Assembly (NCBI GenBank): GCA_028291055.1
Contig: JAQGIP010000048.1
Coordinates: 1-59,892 of the forward strand
Length of the DNA: 59,892 nt
Origin: Caulobacter sp.
GTDB taxonomy: Bacteria; Pseudomonadota; Alphaproteobacteria; Caulobacterales; Caulobacteraceae
Direction: 5' to 3'
Shown: positions 30,376-38,090 of the stretch, one piece after another
Position numbering within the stretch: the first letter of the stretch is position 1
How the letters are laid out: each line of letters opens with the position of its first letter
Translations under genes and position numbers: made by a program
Notes under the pieces: generated by a model
The model's input: only the letters and a program-made list of their open reading frames with translations
What the model was told of the DNA's origin: nothing
Databases searched by the model: none

Positions 30376-31244
30376 GCCTGGTCTCCATCGCGTCTGAAGG
30401 GCTGAGCGCCGAGATCGATCCGCAGGGGGCTCAGCTGCACGCCCTGCGCGACGGCGAGGCGCGCGAGCTGCTGTGGGACGGCGACCCCGCCGTCTGGACC
30501 GGCCGCGCGCCGATCCTGTTTCCCATCGTCGGCATGCTGAACGGGGGCCAATACCGCCTGGGCGGCGCGACCTTCCACATGGGCAAGCATGGGTTCGCGC
30601 GGCACAAGGCCTTCGCGGTGAGCGAGAGCGGGCCGGGGCATGCGGTCTTCACGCTGGTTGAAGACGCGGAGACGTTGGCCGTCTGGCCCTTCCGCTTCCG
30701 GCTGGACCTGCGCTTCGAGGTGGCGGGCGCGGGGCTGACCATGACCGCGACGGTTGGCAATCCCGGCGACCGGCCCCTGCCCGCCGGCTTCGGTTTTCAT
30801 CCGGCCCTGCGCTGGCCGTTGCCCTACGGCCAGCCGCGCGAGCGCCACCGCCTGACGTTCGAGCAGGCCGAGCCGGCTCCGATCCGCCGCATCGATACGC
30901 AGGGGCTGCTGAGGCCGGACGGCCTGACCACGCCGGTGAAGGGCCGCGAGCTGGTGCTGGAGGACAGGCTGTTCGAGGACGATGCGATCATCTTCGACCG
31001 GCTTGAGAGCCGCGCACTGACCTATGGCGCGGACCAGGGGCCCCGGCTCGAGATCGCCTTCCCCGACACCCCCTGGCTCGGCGTCTGGACCAAGCCCGGC
31101 GCCGGCTACATCTGCGTCGAGCCCTGGCATGGAGTCGCCGATCCCGAGGGGTTCGCGGGCGACTTCCGCGACAAGCCGGGCGTCTTCGAGGTCGCGCCGG
31201 GCGAAAGCCGGTCTTTCGGCATGTCGATCACCTTGCGGCCTTGA
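30372..31244 (+). CDS. Aldose 1-epimerase family protein (galactose mutarotase-like)
   Basis: A 290-residue beta-sandwich epimerase-family protein. The N-terminus SIASEGLSAEIDPQGAQLHA, LLWDGDPAVWTGRAPILFP and GKHGFARHKAF (containing the conserved His), then AGFGFHPALRWPL and a distal ICVEPWHGVADP with the catalytic Glu, match the LacX/YihR-like branch. It interconverts sugar anomers in the cytosol or may bind sugars only. The GTG start lies within the stop of the histidine kinase gene, so expression is coupled. Confidence 0.88.
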   Translation: MSLVSIASEGLSAEIDPQGAQLHALRDGEARELLWDGDPAVWTGRAPILFPIVGMLNGGQYRLGGATFHMGKHGFARHKAFAVSESGPGHAVFTLVEDAETLAVWPFRFRLDLRFEVAGAGLTMTATVGNPGDRPLPAGFGFHPALRWPLPYGQPRERHRLTFEQAEPAPIRRIDTQGLLRPDGLTTPVKGRELVLEDRLFEDDAIIFDRLESRALTYGADQGPRLEIAFPDTPWLGVWTKPGAGYICVEPWHGVADPEGFAGDFRDKPGVFEVAPGESRSFGMSITLRP

Positions 31245-32236
31245 GCGCGCAACCGCCGCGCGGCGGGCGTGTTGTCTCAAGCGTGACCACAGACACAGCC
31301 CCCTTGCCGCCTCCGCCGGAAACGCCCCCCAAAACGCCGCCCGTGGCGGTCGCGGTGGCGCGCGTCGGCCTCATCGCCCAGCTGCGGGGCCGCTGGCCGC
31401 CCGCGCTGCGGGTGCAGGCGGCCACCGAATACGCCTGCCGCGCGGGCTATGCGGCGCGCGGGTTCGTCTATCTGTCGGTGGGGCTGATGGCGCTGGCCGC
31501 CGCGCTGCGGCTGACGCCACGCGCGCATGGGGCCCAGGGGGCGCTGGTCGAGGCCTGGGCCGGGTGGGCGCCCGGGCCGATCCTGTTGTGGCTGACCGGC
31601 GTGGGCTTGAGTTTCTTCGTGCTGTGGCGATTGCTGCAGTCGGTGTTCGACGCCGACCGTCAGGGGCATGGGCCCGGCGCGCTCGGTTCCCGCGCCGGCC
31701 AGGCGCTGAGCGGCCTGATCTACGGCGCGCTGGCCATCTCGGTCTTCGAGCTGGTCGACACCCTGCAGGACCTGCGCGAGCCCGACGAGATGGCGGCCAC
31801 GCGGGCCACGGTGGAGCATGCGCTGGCCCTGCCCTTCGGGCCGCAGCTGGTGATCGCGGCGGGCGTGTTCGTGGTCGCGGCGGGGATCGGCAACATCGTC
31901 CAGGCGGCGCTGCGCCGGTTCGACCGGCGGCTGGACTGCGCGGCCGGCATCAGCCGCTGGGCCTGTATGCTGGGCCGGTGGGGCTATCTGGCGCGGGGGC
32001 TGACCTTCCTTCCGGCCGGGGCGCTGATGATCAAGGCCGGGCTGCATGCCCGCGCGGCGGAGGCCACCGGGCTGGGCGGGGCGCTGGAGATCCTGAAAGC
32101 CCAGCCGCTCGGGCATCTGGTGCTGGGGCTGGTCGGCGCGGGGCTGGTGGCGTTCGGCCTGTTCGCCTTCGCCGAGGCGCGTTTCCGCCGCATGGGGGCG
32201 CTGGAGGAGGCCGCCGGCGCCGCGCGGGCGCCCTAA
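31241..32236 (+). CDS. DUF1206-domain membrane protein
   Basis: A 331-residue protein with six predicted membrane helices arranged as three copies of a two-helix DUF1206 unit. Each unit is marked by an A-R-x-G-Y-x-A-R-G-type motif (YACRAGYAARGFVYLSVGLM, SRAGQALSGLIYGALAISV, GRWGYLARGLTFLPAGALMI). The N-terminal 40 residues are Pro-rich and cytosolic. The function of the family is unknown. The start is a TTG overlapping the upstream stop (TTGA), so kinase, epimerase and DUF1206 gene form one operon. The end overlaps a small convergent gene by four bases. Confidence 0.85.
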   Translation: MSAQPPRGGRVVSSVTTDTAPLPPPPETPPKTPPVAVAVARVGLIAQLRGRWPPALRVQAATEYACRAGYAARGFVYLSVGLMALAAALRLTPRAHGAQGALVEAWAGWAPGPILLWLTGVGLSFFVLWRLLQSVFDADRQGHGPGALGSRAGQALSGLIYGALAISVFELVDTLQDLREPDEMAATRATVEHALALPFGPQLVIAAGVFVVAAGIGNIVQAALRRFDRRLDCAAGISRWACMLGRWGYLARGLTFLPAGALMIKAGLHARAAEATGLGGALEILKAQPLGHLVLGLVGAGLVAFGLFAFAEARFRRMGALEEAAGAARAP

Positions 32237-32415
32237 GCCAGACGGGCTGCGTGCATCAGCCGCCCGATCATTCCGCGGCCATCCGCGTCCTCGCCCATGA
32301 CGCGCCAGCGGGTGGCCATGCCCAGCCATTCGGCGCGCATACCCGCGTCCAGGGACTGCTCGGCCTGGCCCGCACACATCGCGGCCTTTTCAAAACAAGC
32401 GGATGAAGACATCAT
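32233..32415 (-). CDS. Small hypothetical protein (60 aa)
   Basis: A 60-residue protein, MMSSSACFEKAAMCAGQAEQ..., with AEWLGMATRWRVMGEDAD. The pattern of an amphipathic helix with Cys, then E-W-L-x-M-A-x-x-W-R resembles a large class of very small alphaproteobacterial proteins of unknown role. It is compact, convergent with the DUF1206 gene and downstream of the Crp/Fnr regulator in the same direction. It could be transcribed with the regulator, 76 bases away. Confidence 0.6.
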   Translation of the reverse strand: MMSSSACFEKAAMCAGQAEQSLDAGMRAEWLGMATRWRVMGEDADGRGMIGRLMHAARLA

Positions 32416-32491
32416 CCACTACGCTTGCGCGCCCCTCGCCGATTATTCTCTCACACAGGTTATGGCGGCGGACAAATCGACCTAACCCAGG

Positions 32492-33250
32492 TTAGACGAG
32501 GTCCGATGCCCGCGAACCCACGTCCGTATGCTCATGCGCCCGGTCCAGGTGCAGATAGTCACCGTTGAACTGCGCGACCGCCTTCAGGCCGTCGGGGTCC
32601 AACACCTTGATGGTCTTGCCCTTCGCCTCGATCAGCCCCTCGGCCCGGAGCTTTTGCAGGGTGCGGTTGGCGTGGACGGCGGTCAGGCCGGTCGCGTCGG
32701 CCAGGTCGATCTGGGTGATCGGGAAGTCATAGGTGTCGTCGGCCGCCATCCCCACCATCCGATAGCGCACCAGCATCTCATACAGCAGGTGGGCGATCCG
32801 CTCCTTGGCGTTGCGCCGGCCGTGGTCGATGATGCGTTCGCGCAGCACGCCGAGGTCGGTCATCGTGCCCCACCACAGCGCCTCGCCCAGGTTGCTGGTC
32901 TCGCGCAGCATGGCCTTCATCTCCTTGCCGGAGACCAGGGCCGCGACCGTGGGCGTCATCGCCGCCACCCCGTGGTCCATCACCTTCAGCACGAAGATCT
33001 CCGCGTCGCACAGGTCGCCGGGGATCAGGAAGGCCATGATCTGGCGGCGCCCATCGCGCAGGATCTTGTAGCGGCAGGCCAGCCCCGACAGCACCACATG
33101 GCAGTCGGCCGAGTGAGCCCCGTCGGCGATGATGTCGTCGCGGGGGCGATAGGTGCTGCGCCGCGCGGCCACCAGCTCGTCCAGCCGCCGCTTTTCAGCG
33201 TCGGTGAAGCCGGTGAACATCTCCATCTTCATGGTCCAGGGGTTGGACAT
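32492..33250 (-). CDS. Crp/Fnr family transcriptional regulator
   Basis: A 252-residue regulator. The start at 33250 (MSNPWTMKMEMFTGFTDAEK) is supported by AGGAG at a proper distance; an upstream extension of 11 codons lacks one. The cyclic-nucleotide-binding-like domain (about 25-140) contains GAHSADCHVVLSGLACRYK and a variant of the phosphate-binding cassette. The winged-helix C-terminus has ITQIDLADATGLTAVHANRTL. There is no N-terminal Cys cluster as in Fnr, so the signal is probably not oxygen via Fe-S. A perfect palindrome lies 56-72 bases upstream. Confidence 0.92.
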   Translation of the reverse strand: MSNPWTMKMEMFTGFTDAEKRRLDELVAARRSTYRPRDDIIADGAHSADCHVVLSGLACRYKILRDGRRQIMAFLIPGDLCDAEIFVLKVMDHGVAAMTPTVAALVSGKEMKAMLRETSNLGEALWWGTMTDLGVLRERIIDHGRRNAKERIAHLLYEMLVRYRMVGMAADDTYDFPITQIDLADATGLTAVHANRTLQKLRAEGLIEAKGKTIKVLDPDGLKAVAQFNGDYLHLDRAHEHTDVGSRASDLV

Positions 33251-33305
33251 GCGTGCTCCTAGGCGGCCGGACGGGGCCGCCATGGGATATCAACGCGGAG
33301 CGGGG

Positions 33306-33322
33306 CCATTTGGGCCAAATGG
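33306..33322. promoter_or_regulatory. Palindrome in the Crp/Fnr regulator-nucleotidyltransferase divergent region
   Basis: CCATTTGG-G-CCAAATGG: two perfect 8-base arms around a single G, 56 bases upstream of the regulator ATG and 80 bases before the nucleotidyltransferase GTG. It is a candidate operator for either gene. Confidence 0.5.
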
Positions 33323-33401
33323 GCGCGACGGCGTGGATCATGGACAGGCGCGAACCGGGCAGCGGATACTCGGCCATGAGCAAGACCGGCCATAGATTCG
33401 C

Positions 33402-34931
33402 GTGACGCAGCTGTATGTCATCGTGCAGGCCGGCGGGCGCGGCAGCCGGCTGCGCCACCACACCTGGAACAAGCCCAAATGCCTGGTGTCGGTGGAGGGC
33501 AAGCCCATCCTCTATCACCTGTTCGACCGGTTTCCGGACGCGCGGTTCGTGGTCATCGGCGACTATCTGTTCGACCAGCTGGAGCGGTTCCTGGCGGTCA
33601 ATCCGCCGGGGGTTCCCTACGCCCTGGTAAGGGCCAGCGAGCCCGGCACGGCCTCGGGTCTGGCGGAGGCGATGGGGCAGGTCCCGCCCGACGCGCCGCT
33701 GGTCATCACCTGGAGCGACCTGATCCTCGGCGACCTGCCGCCCTGGCCCGCGACGGATCTGCCGGTGGTCTGCACCACGGCCGCCTTCACCTGCCGCTGG
33801 ACCGTGGCGCCCAATGGGCGGCTGCAGGAGAAGCCGGCGGCGACGGGCGGGGTGGTGGGGCTCTTCTATGTGGCCAGGGCCGAGAACCTGCCGCCGCCGC
33901 CGGCGTCGGGGGAGTATGTGCGCTGGTTCGAGGGGGCCATACCGGCCTTCGACCTGCTCGACTGTCCGGACCTGAAGGAGCTGGGCGATTTCGCCTCCAT
34001 CGAGACCAGCAACGACCGGCCCGGCTTCTCGCGGTTCTTCAACCGGGTGGAGATGGGCGAGGCCCAGGTCACCAAGACGGTGATCGATCCGCGCTACCAG
34101 GACGTCCACGACGCCGAGGTGGCCTGGTATGCCGAGGCGGGGCGGCTCGGGTTCCGGAGGATGCCGAAGGTGCTGGGCCACGCGCCCCTGGTGCTGGAGC
34201 GCATCCCCGGCCTGCACGCCTGGCAGATGCATGACCTGACCCCGCGCGAGCGGCGCGCCGTGCTGGCCGACTACCTCGATGCGCTGATCGCCCTGCACGA
34301 CCTGGGCTCGGGGCCCGCCGACGCGGGCGAGGTGCGGCAGGTCTATCTCGACAAGACCATCGCGCGCGTCGAGAGCGTCGCCAGCCTGATCCCCGGCTTC
34401 GACCGGCCGGCCCTGACCATCAACGGGCTGAAGTGCCGCAACCCCTTCGCGGCCGCGCATGCGGGGCTGCTGGAAAGCCTGCTGCCCGCCCTGCAACCGG
34501 CGGCCTTCACGCCGATCCATGGGGACGCGACCTTCTCCAACACCCTGGTCGACGACAAGCTGAGGGTCTGGTTCATCGATCCGCGCGGGTCGTTCGCCAA
34601 GGCCGGGATCATGGGCGATCCCTGGTACGACTTCGCCAAGGTCTACTACTCGGCGGTGGGCGGCTACGACGCCTTCAACCGGCGCAAGTTCAAGCTGCAC
34701 ATCGACCACGAGACGGTCGAGGTGCTGATGGAGGAGCCGGCCTTCACGGCGGAGGCCAAGGCGCTGTTCGCCGAATACTTCGGCCCCGGCATGGCCCGGA
34801 TCGAGCTGATCCACGGGCTGATCTGGCTGTCGCTCAGCGGCTATGCGCGCGACGACATCGACAGCGTCGCGGCCGCCTTCTACCTGGGCCTCTACTGGCT
34901 GGAGCAGGGCCTGCGGAGGACCGGAGCATGA
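33402..34931 (+). CDS. Fused nucleotidyltransferase and APH/choline-kinase-type phosphotransferase
   Basis: A 509-residue two-domain protein. The N-terminal domain (about 1-225) is a nucleotidyltransferase with VQAGGRGSRLRHHTWNKPKC (residues 8-27), the activated-phosphate loop and catalytic Lys, then LVITWSDLILGD with the metal-binding Asp. The C-terminal domain (about 235-505) is an aminoglycoside/choline-kinase-fold kinase with catalytic HGDATFSN (His373-Asn380) and FIDPRG (Asp393). It probably phosphorylates a small alcohol or sugar and activates it as an NDP derivative, like split LicA/LicC systems. The GTG start at 33402 fits the motif position. The stop overlaps the HAD gene (ATGA). Confidence 0.88.
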   Translation: MTQLYVIVQAGGRGSRLRHHTWNKPKCLVSVEGKPILYHLFDRFPDARFVVIGDYLFDQLERFLAVNPPGVPYALVRASEPGTASGLAEAMGQVPPDAPLVITWSDLILGDLPPWPATDLPVVCTTAAFTCRWTVAPNGRLQEKPAATGGVVGLFYVARAENLPPPPASGEYVRWFEGAIPAFDLLDCPDLKELGDFASIETSNDRPGFSRFFNRVEMGEAQVTKTVIDPRYQDVHDAEVAWYAEAGRLGFRRMPKVLGHAPLVLERIPGLHAWQMHDLTPRERRAVLADYLDALIALHDLGSGPADAGEVRQVYLDKTIARVESVASLIPGFDRPALTINGLKCRNPFAAAHAGLLESLLPALQPAAFTPIHGDATFSNTLVDDKLRVWFIDPRGSFAKAGIMGDPWYDFAKVYYSAVGGYDAFNRRKFKLHIDHETVEVLMEEPAFTAEAKALFAEYFGPGMARIELIHGLIWLSLSGYARDDIDSVAAAFYLGLYWLEQGLRRTGA

Positions 34932-35305
34932 CCCATCCCGTGACCTTGAGCGCCCTGGCTCACACCTGGCTCATCGACCTCGACGGCGTCGTCTGCCCCC
35001 ACAACGGCCACCTGCGCGGCGACGACAGCCTGTTGCCGGGGGCGGAGGCCTTCTGGGCCGCCATCCCGGATGGCGACACCATCATCCTGCTCAGCGCCCG
35101 GGCGGAGGCTCATAAGGCCGCGGCGTTGGCCCTGCTGGCGGCGCACGGCCTGCGGGTGGATCACGCCCTGTTCGGCCTGCCGACGGGGGAACGCATCCTG
35201 ATCAACGACGCCAAACCGAGCGGGCTGGTCACGGCGCTGGCGGTCAACCTGGGGCGGGATGAGGGGCTTGGGGGTGTTGTGGTCGAGGTGTCGCCGGACC
35301 TCTAG
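34928..35305 (+). CDS. Small HAD-family phosphatase (EcbF/BcbF-like)
   Basis: A 125-residue HAD phosphatase without a cap domain. Motif I is LIDLDGVV (nucleophile Asp17, acid/base Asp19), motif II is in ILLSARAE, and the C-terminal acidic/Lys motif is LINDAKPSG. The length matches the short capsule-biosynthesis phosphatases called EcbF/BcbF. The ATG overlaps the stop of the nucleotidyltransferase-kinase gene, so the two act together, probably removing a phosphate from a sugar or polyol intermediate. The terminal four bases overlap the convergent gene. Confidence 0.82.
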   Translation: MTHPVTLSALAHTWLIDLDGVVCPHNGHLRGDDSLLPGAEAFWAAIPDGDTIILLSARAEAHKAAALALLAAHGLRVDHALFGLPTGERILINDAKPSGLVTALAVNLGRDEGLGGVVVEVSPDL

Positions 35306-36162
35306 GGGCCGCCCCCTCCGGGGTCATCCGGCTCGCCGTCGTCTTCGTCCCCGAAATCGTCGGCCTCATCGTCCTCTAATTGCTCGTCCCAATCCCCGTC
35401 GCCGCAGGACTCGGGGCCCTTCGGATCAGGCTCGTCGGGCGCCAGGTCGGGCCAGGCCGCGTAGGGCGAGCCGGGCGGGCGCTCGGTGATTTCCTCCTGG
35501 GCCCAGGCTTCCTGCGCCATCGCCGTCCAGCGGGGCGCAAGGCCGAGGTCGGCGCAGATCCGGGCCACCAGGGCGCCGATCGGCGCTTTCAGATCACCGG
35601 TGATGTCGCGGTCGTACAGCCGCTCACGGGCCTGGCTGTCGAAGGCCTCGCGCGTGGCGCGCTCGGTGTAGCGAACCTCGGCGATCCGCCCAACGATGCG
35701 CCGCACACGGCCGGCGCGTTGGCCGCGAGCTTCGTGAGCGGAGTCCCGGGCGGCCTGGCCACTGAGCGAGGCATCCTTCGCCACCCGGTCTCGCAGGGCG
35801 ATGCTCATACGCACGGCGCGCGACGCCCGGTCGAAGGCCCGGGCCAGGTCGGCGCAGGCGCGGGCGGAGTCCGTGTCGGGCTCCGCCGCCGCCGTTTCGA
35901 CGATGCGGGTCTTCAGGGCCAGGGCGATCTCGAGACCGGCTTCCGCCAGCTCGGACAGGATCGCCAGCCGGCGCTCGGCCCACGCGGCGTCGTCATCCGG
36001 GCGGGGGTCGCCTGGGGGCGAGGCCGGTGTCGGGGTGATGTCGGGCCGATGGACATGCGCACACCAAAGCGCAAAGGCCTGGACCGTTGGAATAGCGATG
36101 CCGCGGCTTGAATAGCGATGCGGCCTGGCCCGCGCAGCGGAGTGCGCTCTTCGTCCGCGCAA
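35302..36162 (-). CDS. Hypothetical protein, helical with acidic C-terminus; start unclear
   Basis: From about DDDAAWAERRLAILSELAE the sequence looks like a helical hypothetical family seen in Caulobacterales: a charged helix, then DLARAFDRASRAVRMSIALRD, and a region RRIVGRIAEVRYTERATREAF, ending in a Pro/Asp/Glu-rich tail. There is no DNA-binding motif or signal peptide. The start is a problem: no in-frame ATG or GTG lies before the conserved part, only a TTG at 36160-36162 preceded by a 30-residue Arg/Ser-rich stretch. An out-of-frame ATG at about 36056 suggests either a small frameshift or a changed N-terminus. Confidence 0.6.
   Translation of the reverse strand: MRGRRAHSAARARPHRYSSRGIAIPTVQAFALWCAHVHRPDITPTPASPPGDPRPDDDAAWAERRLAILSELAEAGLEIALALKTRIVETAAAEPDTDSARACADLARAFDRASRAVRMSIALRDRVAKDASLSGQAARDSAHEARGQRAGRVRRIVGRIAEVRYTERATREAFDSQARERLYDRDITGDLKAPIGALVARICADLGLAPRWTAMAQEAWAQEEITERPPGSPYAAWPDLAPDEPDPKGPESCGDGDWDEQLEDDEADDFGDEDDGEPDDPGGGGP
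36090..36121. repeat. Short tandem direct repeat
   Basis: GAATAGCGATGC occurs at 36090-36101 and again at 36110-36121, a 20-base period, at the apparent 5' end of the hypothetical gene at 35302-36162. Confidence 0.6.
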
Positions 36163-36184
36163 AGGCCACCCACTCTCGGCTCGA

Positions 36185-36290
36185 CCCCTTGGTGTCCTTG
36201 GTGATCTTGGTGGTCATCACTGGCGGCGCCTGATGCCCGCCCCAAAAGGCAAGAAGGTCGACCACCAAGCACACCAAGAGCACCAAGGGG
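36185..36290. repeat. TTGGTG-type inverted repeat element
   Basis: Two 31-base arms (36185-36215 and 36260-36290) are inverted copies of one another with four mismatches. Each is made of CTTGGTG units (CCCCTTGGTG, CTTGGTG, CTTGGTGGTC). They enclose a 44-base loop and could form a long hairpin. The element sits in the non-coding stretch between the hypothetical gene and the GT-B-like gene. Confidence 0.8.
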
Positions 36291-36444
36291 CAGCGGCCGT
36301 CCGCTTCGCTTGCCGAACCGTCTCACCCGCCGTGAGGCACGGACAGTCTTCGCGCCTTCGTGGTCGATAGCGGCCTTCGGCCCACCCGCGCCCTTTTCCG
36401 CCCGCGAATTGGACGCCACCCCAGAATCGAAATAGCCGCAGACG
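36291..36444. other. Non-coding stretch before the GT-B-like gene
   Basis: Together with the inverted repeat it makes a 280-base gap (36163-36444). No conserved protein, RNA gene or clear promoter was recognised in it. Confidence 0.5.
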
Positions 36445-37608
36445 GTGACGTCCAACCTCCCCGCCAGTGTCCGCACCCCGGCCGAGCAGGTTCATCGCCT
36501 GGTCCTGAAGACCATGCTGCTCAACACCACCGAGCCCAAGCCCAGCGGCATCCCCTCGCCCGCCATGCCGAGGATCGGCGTCAAGCGCGTGCTGCCGCCC
36601 TATCTGGGCGAGATGGGGTTTGAGGTGAAGTTCCACCTGGCCCGGATGGAGCCGTGGTTCGCCAACGGCTGGAAGATATTGGCCCGGCGCCCGGAGTTCT
36701 ATCCGCCGGGCGTGGGGATCGCCGCGCCCGAGTTCTTCGGGGCGGTGGACGCCATCATGAGCGCGCTGCGCGTCGTGGCCGTGGGCGGCGGCATCTATGT
36801 GCTGCCCAACACGGTGTCGGACCACAACATCCAGCCCGGCATCGACGGCGACCTGATCCAGGTCACCCTGCAGCTGTCGAACATGGAGCGCACCCTGCGC
36901 GAAGCCCAGGCCGAGATCCACCTGCGCCGGCTGTTCCTCGACTGGCTCGACTATGACGGCCGCCCGATCACCGACTATGACCGCAACGTGCTGGCCTTCA
37001 GCGAGACCAGCCAGGCCGAATCCGACCTGCGCCTGGCCGAATCCCTGCGCCCCAGCTATCGCCCCACCGCGTTCGAGACCCCGCCCGAGCCCATGGCCCC
37101 GCACGTGGGGTTCCAGGTCCGCGCCGTGCCGGTGATGGACAAGGCCAGGAACAGCGACCCCGACTGGATGGCCACGACCGCCCAGGCCATCGGCGCCCAC
37201 CTGGGCCTGCCCGTCGTCGCCTACGGCCGCCCGGACGGGTGCGTGATTCCCCAGGGTGTGCGGACCACCTGGCGCGAGGGGGACGGCGCCGCGCCGGCGG
37301 GGGACGGCGCGAGCCACCTCGCCCGCGAACTCGGTTCCTTAAAGACCTGCCGCCTGATGCTCAGCCCCGACAGCGGCTGGGCCGACCTGATGGCCTGGCT
37401 GGGCGTGCCCGTGATGCTGGAGATGCTGCGCAACCCCACGACGTTCGAGAGCCTGAGGGATACGTTCGCGCCGCGCATTGCGCTGCTGGATCGTGGGGCG
37501 CCGCTGGGGCCGCAGGTGGATGCGCTGCTGGCGAGCGAGACCTGTTTGCCGAACGTGGACCCGAAGAAGAGCGGGACGGCGAAGGCGCTGTTTCCGTGGG
37601 AGTATTGA
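36445..37608 (+). CDS. GT-B-like (GT9-related) protein of unknown function
   Basis: A 387-residue cytosolic protein starting with GTG at 36445 (VTSNLPASVRTPAEQVHRLV). The clearest signal is near the C-terminus, LMLSPDSGWADLMAWLGVP, which resembles the nucleotide-sugar-binding segment of heptosyltransferase-like (GT9) and related GT-B enzymes. VLPPYLGEMGFEVKFHLA fits an N-terminal donor/acceptor loop. No membrane segments are present. The position downstream of the nucleotidyltransferase-kinase and HAD genes, on the same strand but separated by a convergent gene, suggests it could transfer the activated group onto a glycan; this is inference. Confidence 0.7.
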   Translation: MTSNLPASVRTPAEQVHRLVLKTMLLNTTEPKPSGIPSPAMPRIGVKRVLPPYLGEMGFEVKFHLARMEPWFANGWKILARRPEFYPPGVGIAAPEFFGAVDAIMSALRVVAVGGGIYVLPNTVSDHNIQPGIDGDLIQVTLQLSNMERTLREAQAEIHLRRLFLDWLDYDGRPITDYDRNVLAFSETSQAESDLRLAESLRPSYRPTAFETPPEPMAPHVGFQVRAVPVMDKARNSDPDWMATTAQAIGAHLGLPVVAYGRPDGCVIPQGVRTTWREGDGAAPAGDGASHLARELGSLKTCRLMLSPDSGWADLMAWLGVPVMLEMLRNPTTFESLRDTFAPRIALLDRGAPLGPQVDALLASETCLPNVDPKKSGTAKALFPWEY

Positions 37609-37991
37609 GGACGGTACGCCCGACGACCCCGGCTTGTAATTGTCGCTATTGATAAAATCGTCGTCGATCTTCACACGATCAAAAATTGCCTTAAAAGCGG
37701 CCGCATCGGGCACCTCGCCCGGCTTGGCAACATGAAGATATGCTGGCCTGAGGAAGCGCATCAGGGCTCCCGCCCATTTGACAAATGGAAGCAGCCCCTG
37801 TGTACGAATAATAGCCTCCCCGGGCCCCGCTTGGGTTGAGGATGCAACCCCCAGTACCCGGATCCTCGCAGGGACAAGCGCGGAAGTCTAGCCTTTGAGC
37901 GCATTCGTTACCCACCAAGCTAGCGATCCAGTCCCTCGTGCCGACACTTCCCCCTTGCATCCCCTCCCCCATCGGCCTACCTATATCCCAC
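37609..37991. other. AT-richer intergenic region, possible minus-strand gene remnant
   Basis: Between the GT-B-like gene and the nadA control region lies about 380 bases with lower GC than its surroundings (37635-37695). On the minus strand from 37761, a short protein-like stretch reads MRFLRPAYLHVAKPGEVPDA, then DRVKIDDDFINSDNYKP, before losing protein character. It may be the remains of a gene. The remainder (37762-37991) shows no gene or RNA that could be recognised. Confidence 0.35.
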
Positions 37992-38014
37992 CTTATGCTC
38001 ACTCTAAGCATAAG
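37992..38014. promoter_or_regulatory. Palindromic operator candidate upstream of nadA, site 1
   Basis: CTTATGCT and AGCATAAG are perfect 8-base arms around a 7-base centre, about 77 bases before the nadA ATG. It shares the ATGCTCA...AGCAT core with site 2. It is consistent with a NadQ-like nad-operon repressor site, recalled from alphaproteobacterial nad regulation and not checked. Confidence 0.6.
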
Positions 38015-38020
38015 TACGCA

Positions 38021-38048
38021 TTGCCGGGCTGCCTGTCCGGCCTTTTTA
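38021..38048 (+). promoter_or_regulatory. Possible nadA promoter
   Basis: TTGCCG (38021-38026) and TTTTTA (38043-38048), 16 bases apart, lie between the two palindromes. A weak match; position is the main support. Confidence 0.3.
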
Positions 38049-38059
38049 CGGCCCGAGAA

Positions 38060-38076
38060 ATGCTCAGCTTGAGCAT
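38060..38076. promoter_or_regulatory. Palindromic operator candidate upstream of nadA, site 2
   Basis: ATGCTCA-GCT-TGAGCAT: perfect 7-base arms around GCT, ending one base before the AAGGAGG ribosome-binding site of nadA. Binding here would block transcription or ribosome access. Confidence 0.6.
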
Positions 38077-38090
38077 AAGGAGGATGCCAG

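Noticed and set aside
32482..32495. CTAACC-CA-GGTTAG palindrome at the end of the Crp/Fnr gene
   Set aside because: It overlaps the stop codon and has no T-run; it may be incidental, so it was not called as an operator or terminator.
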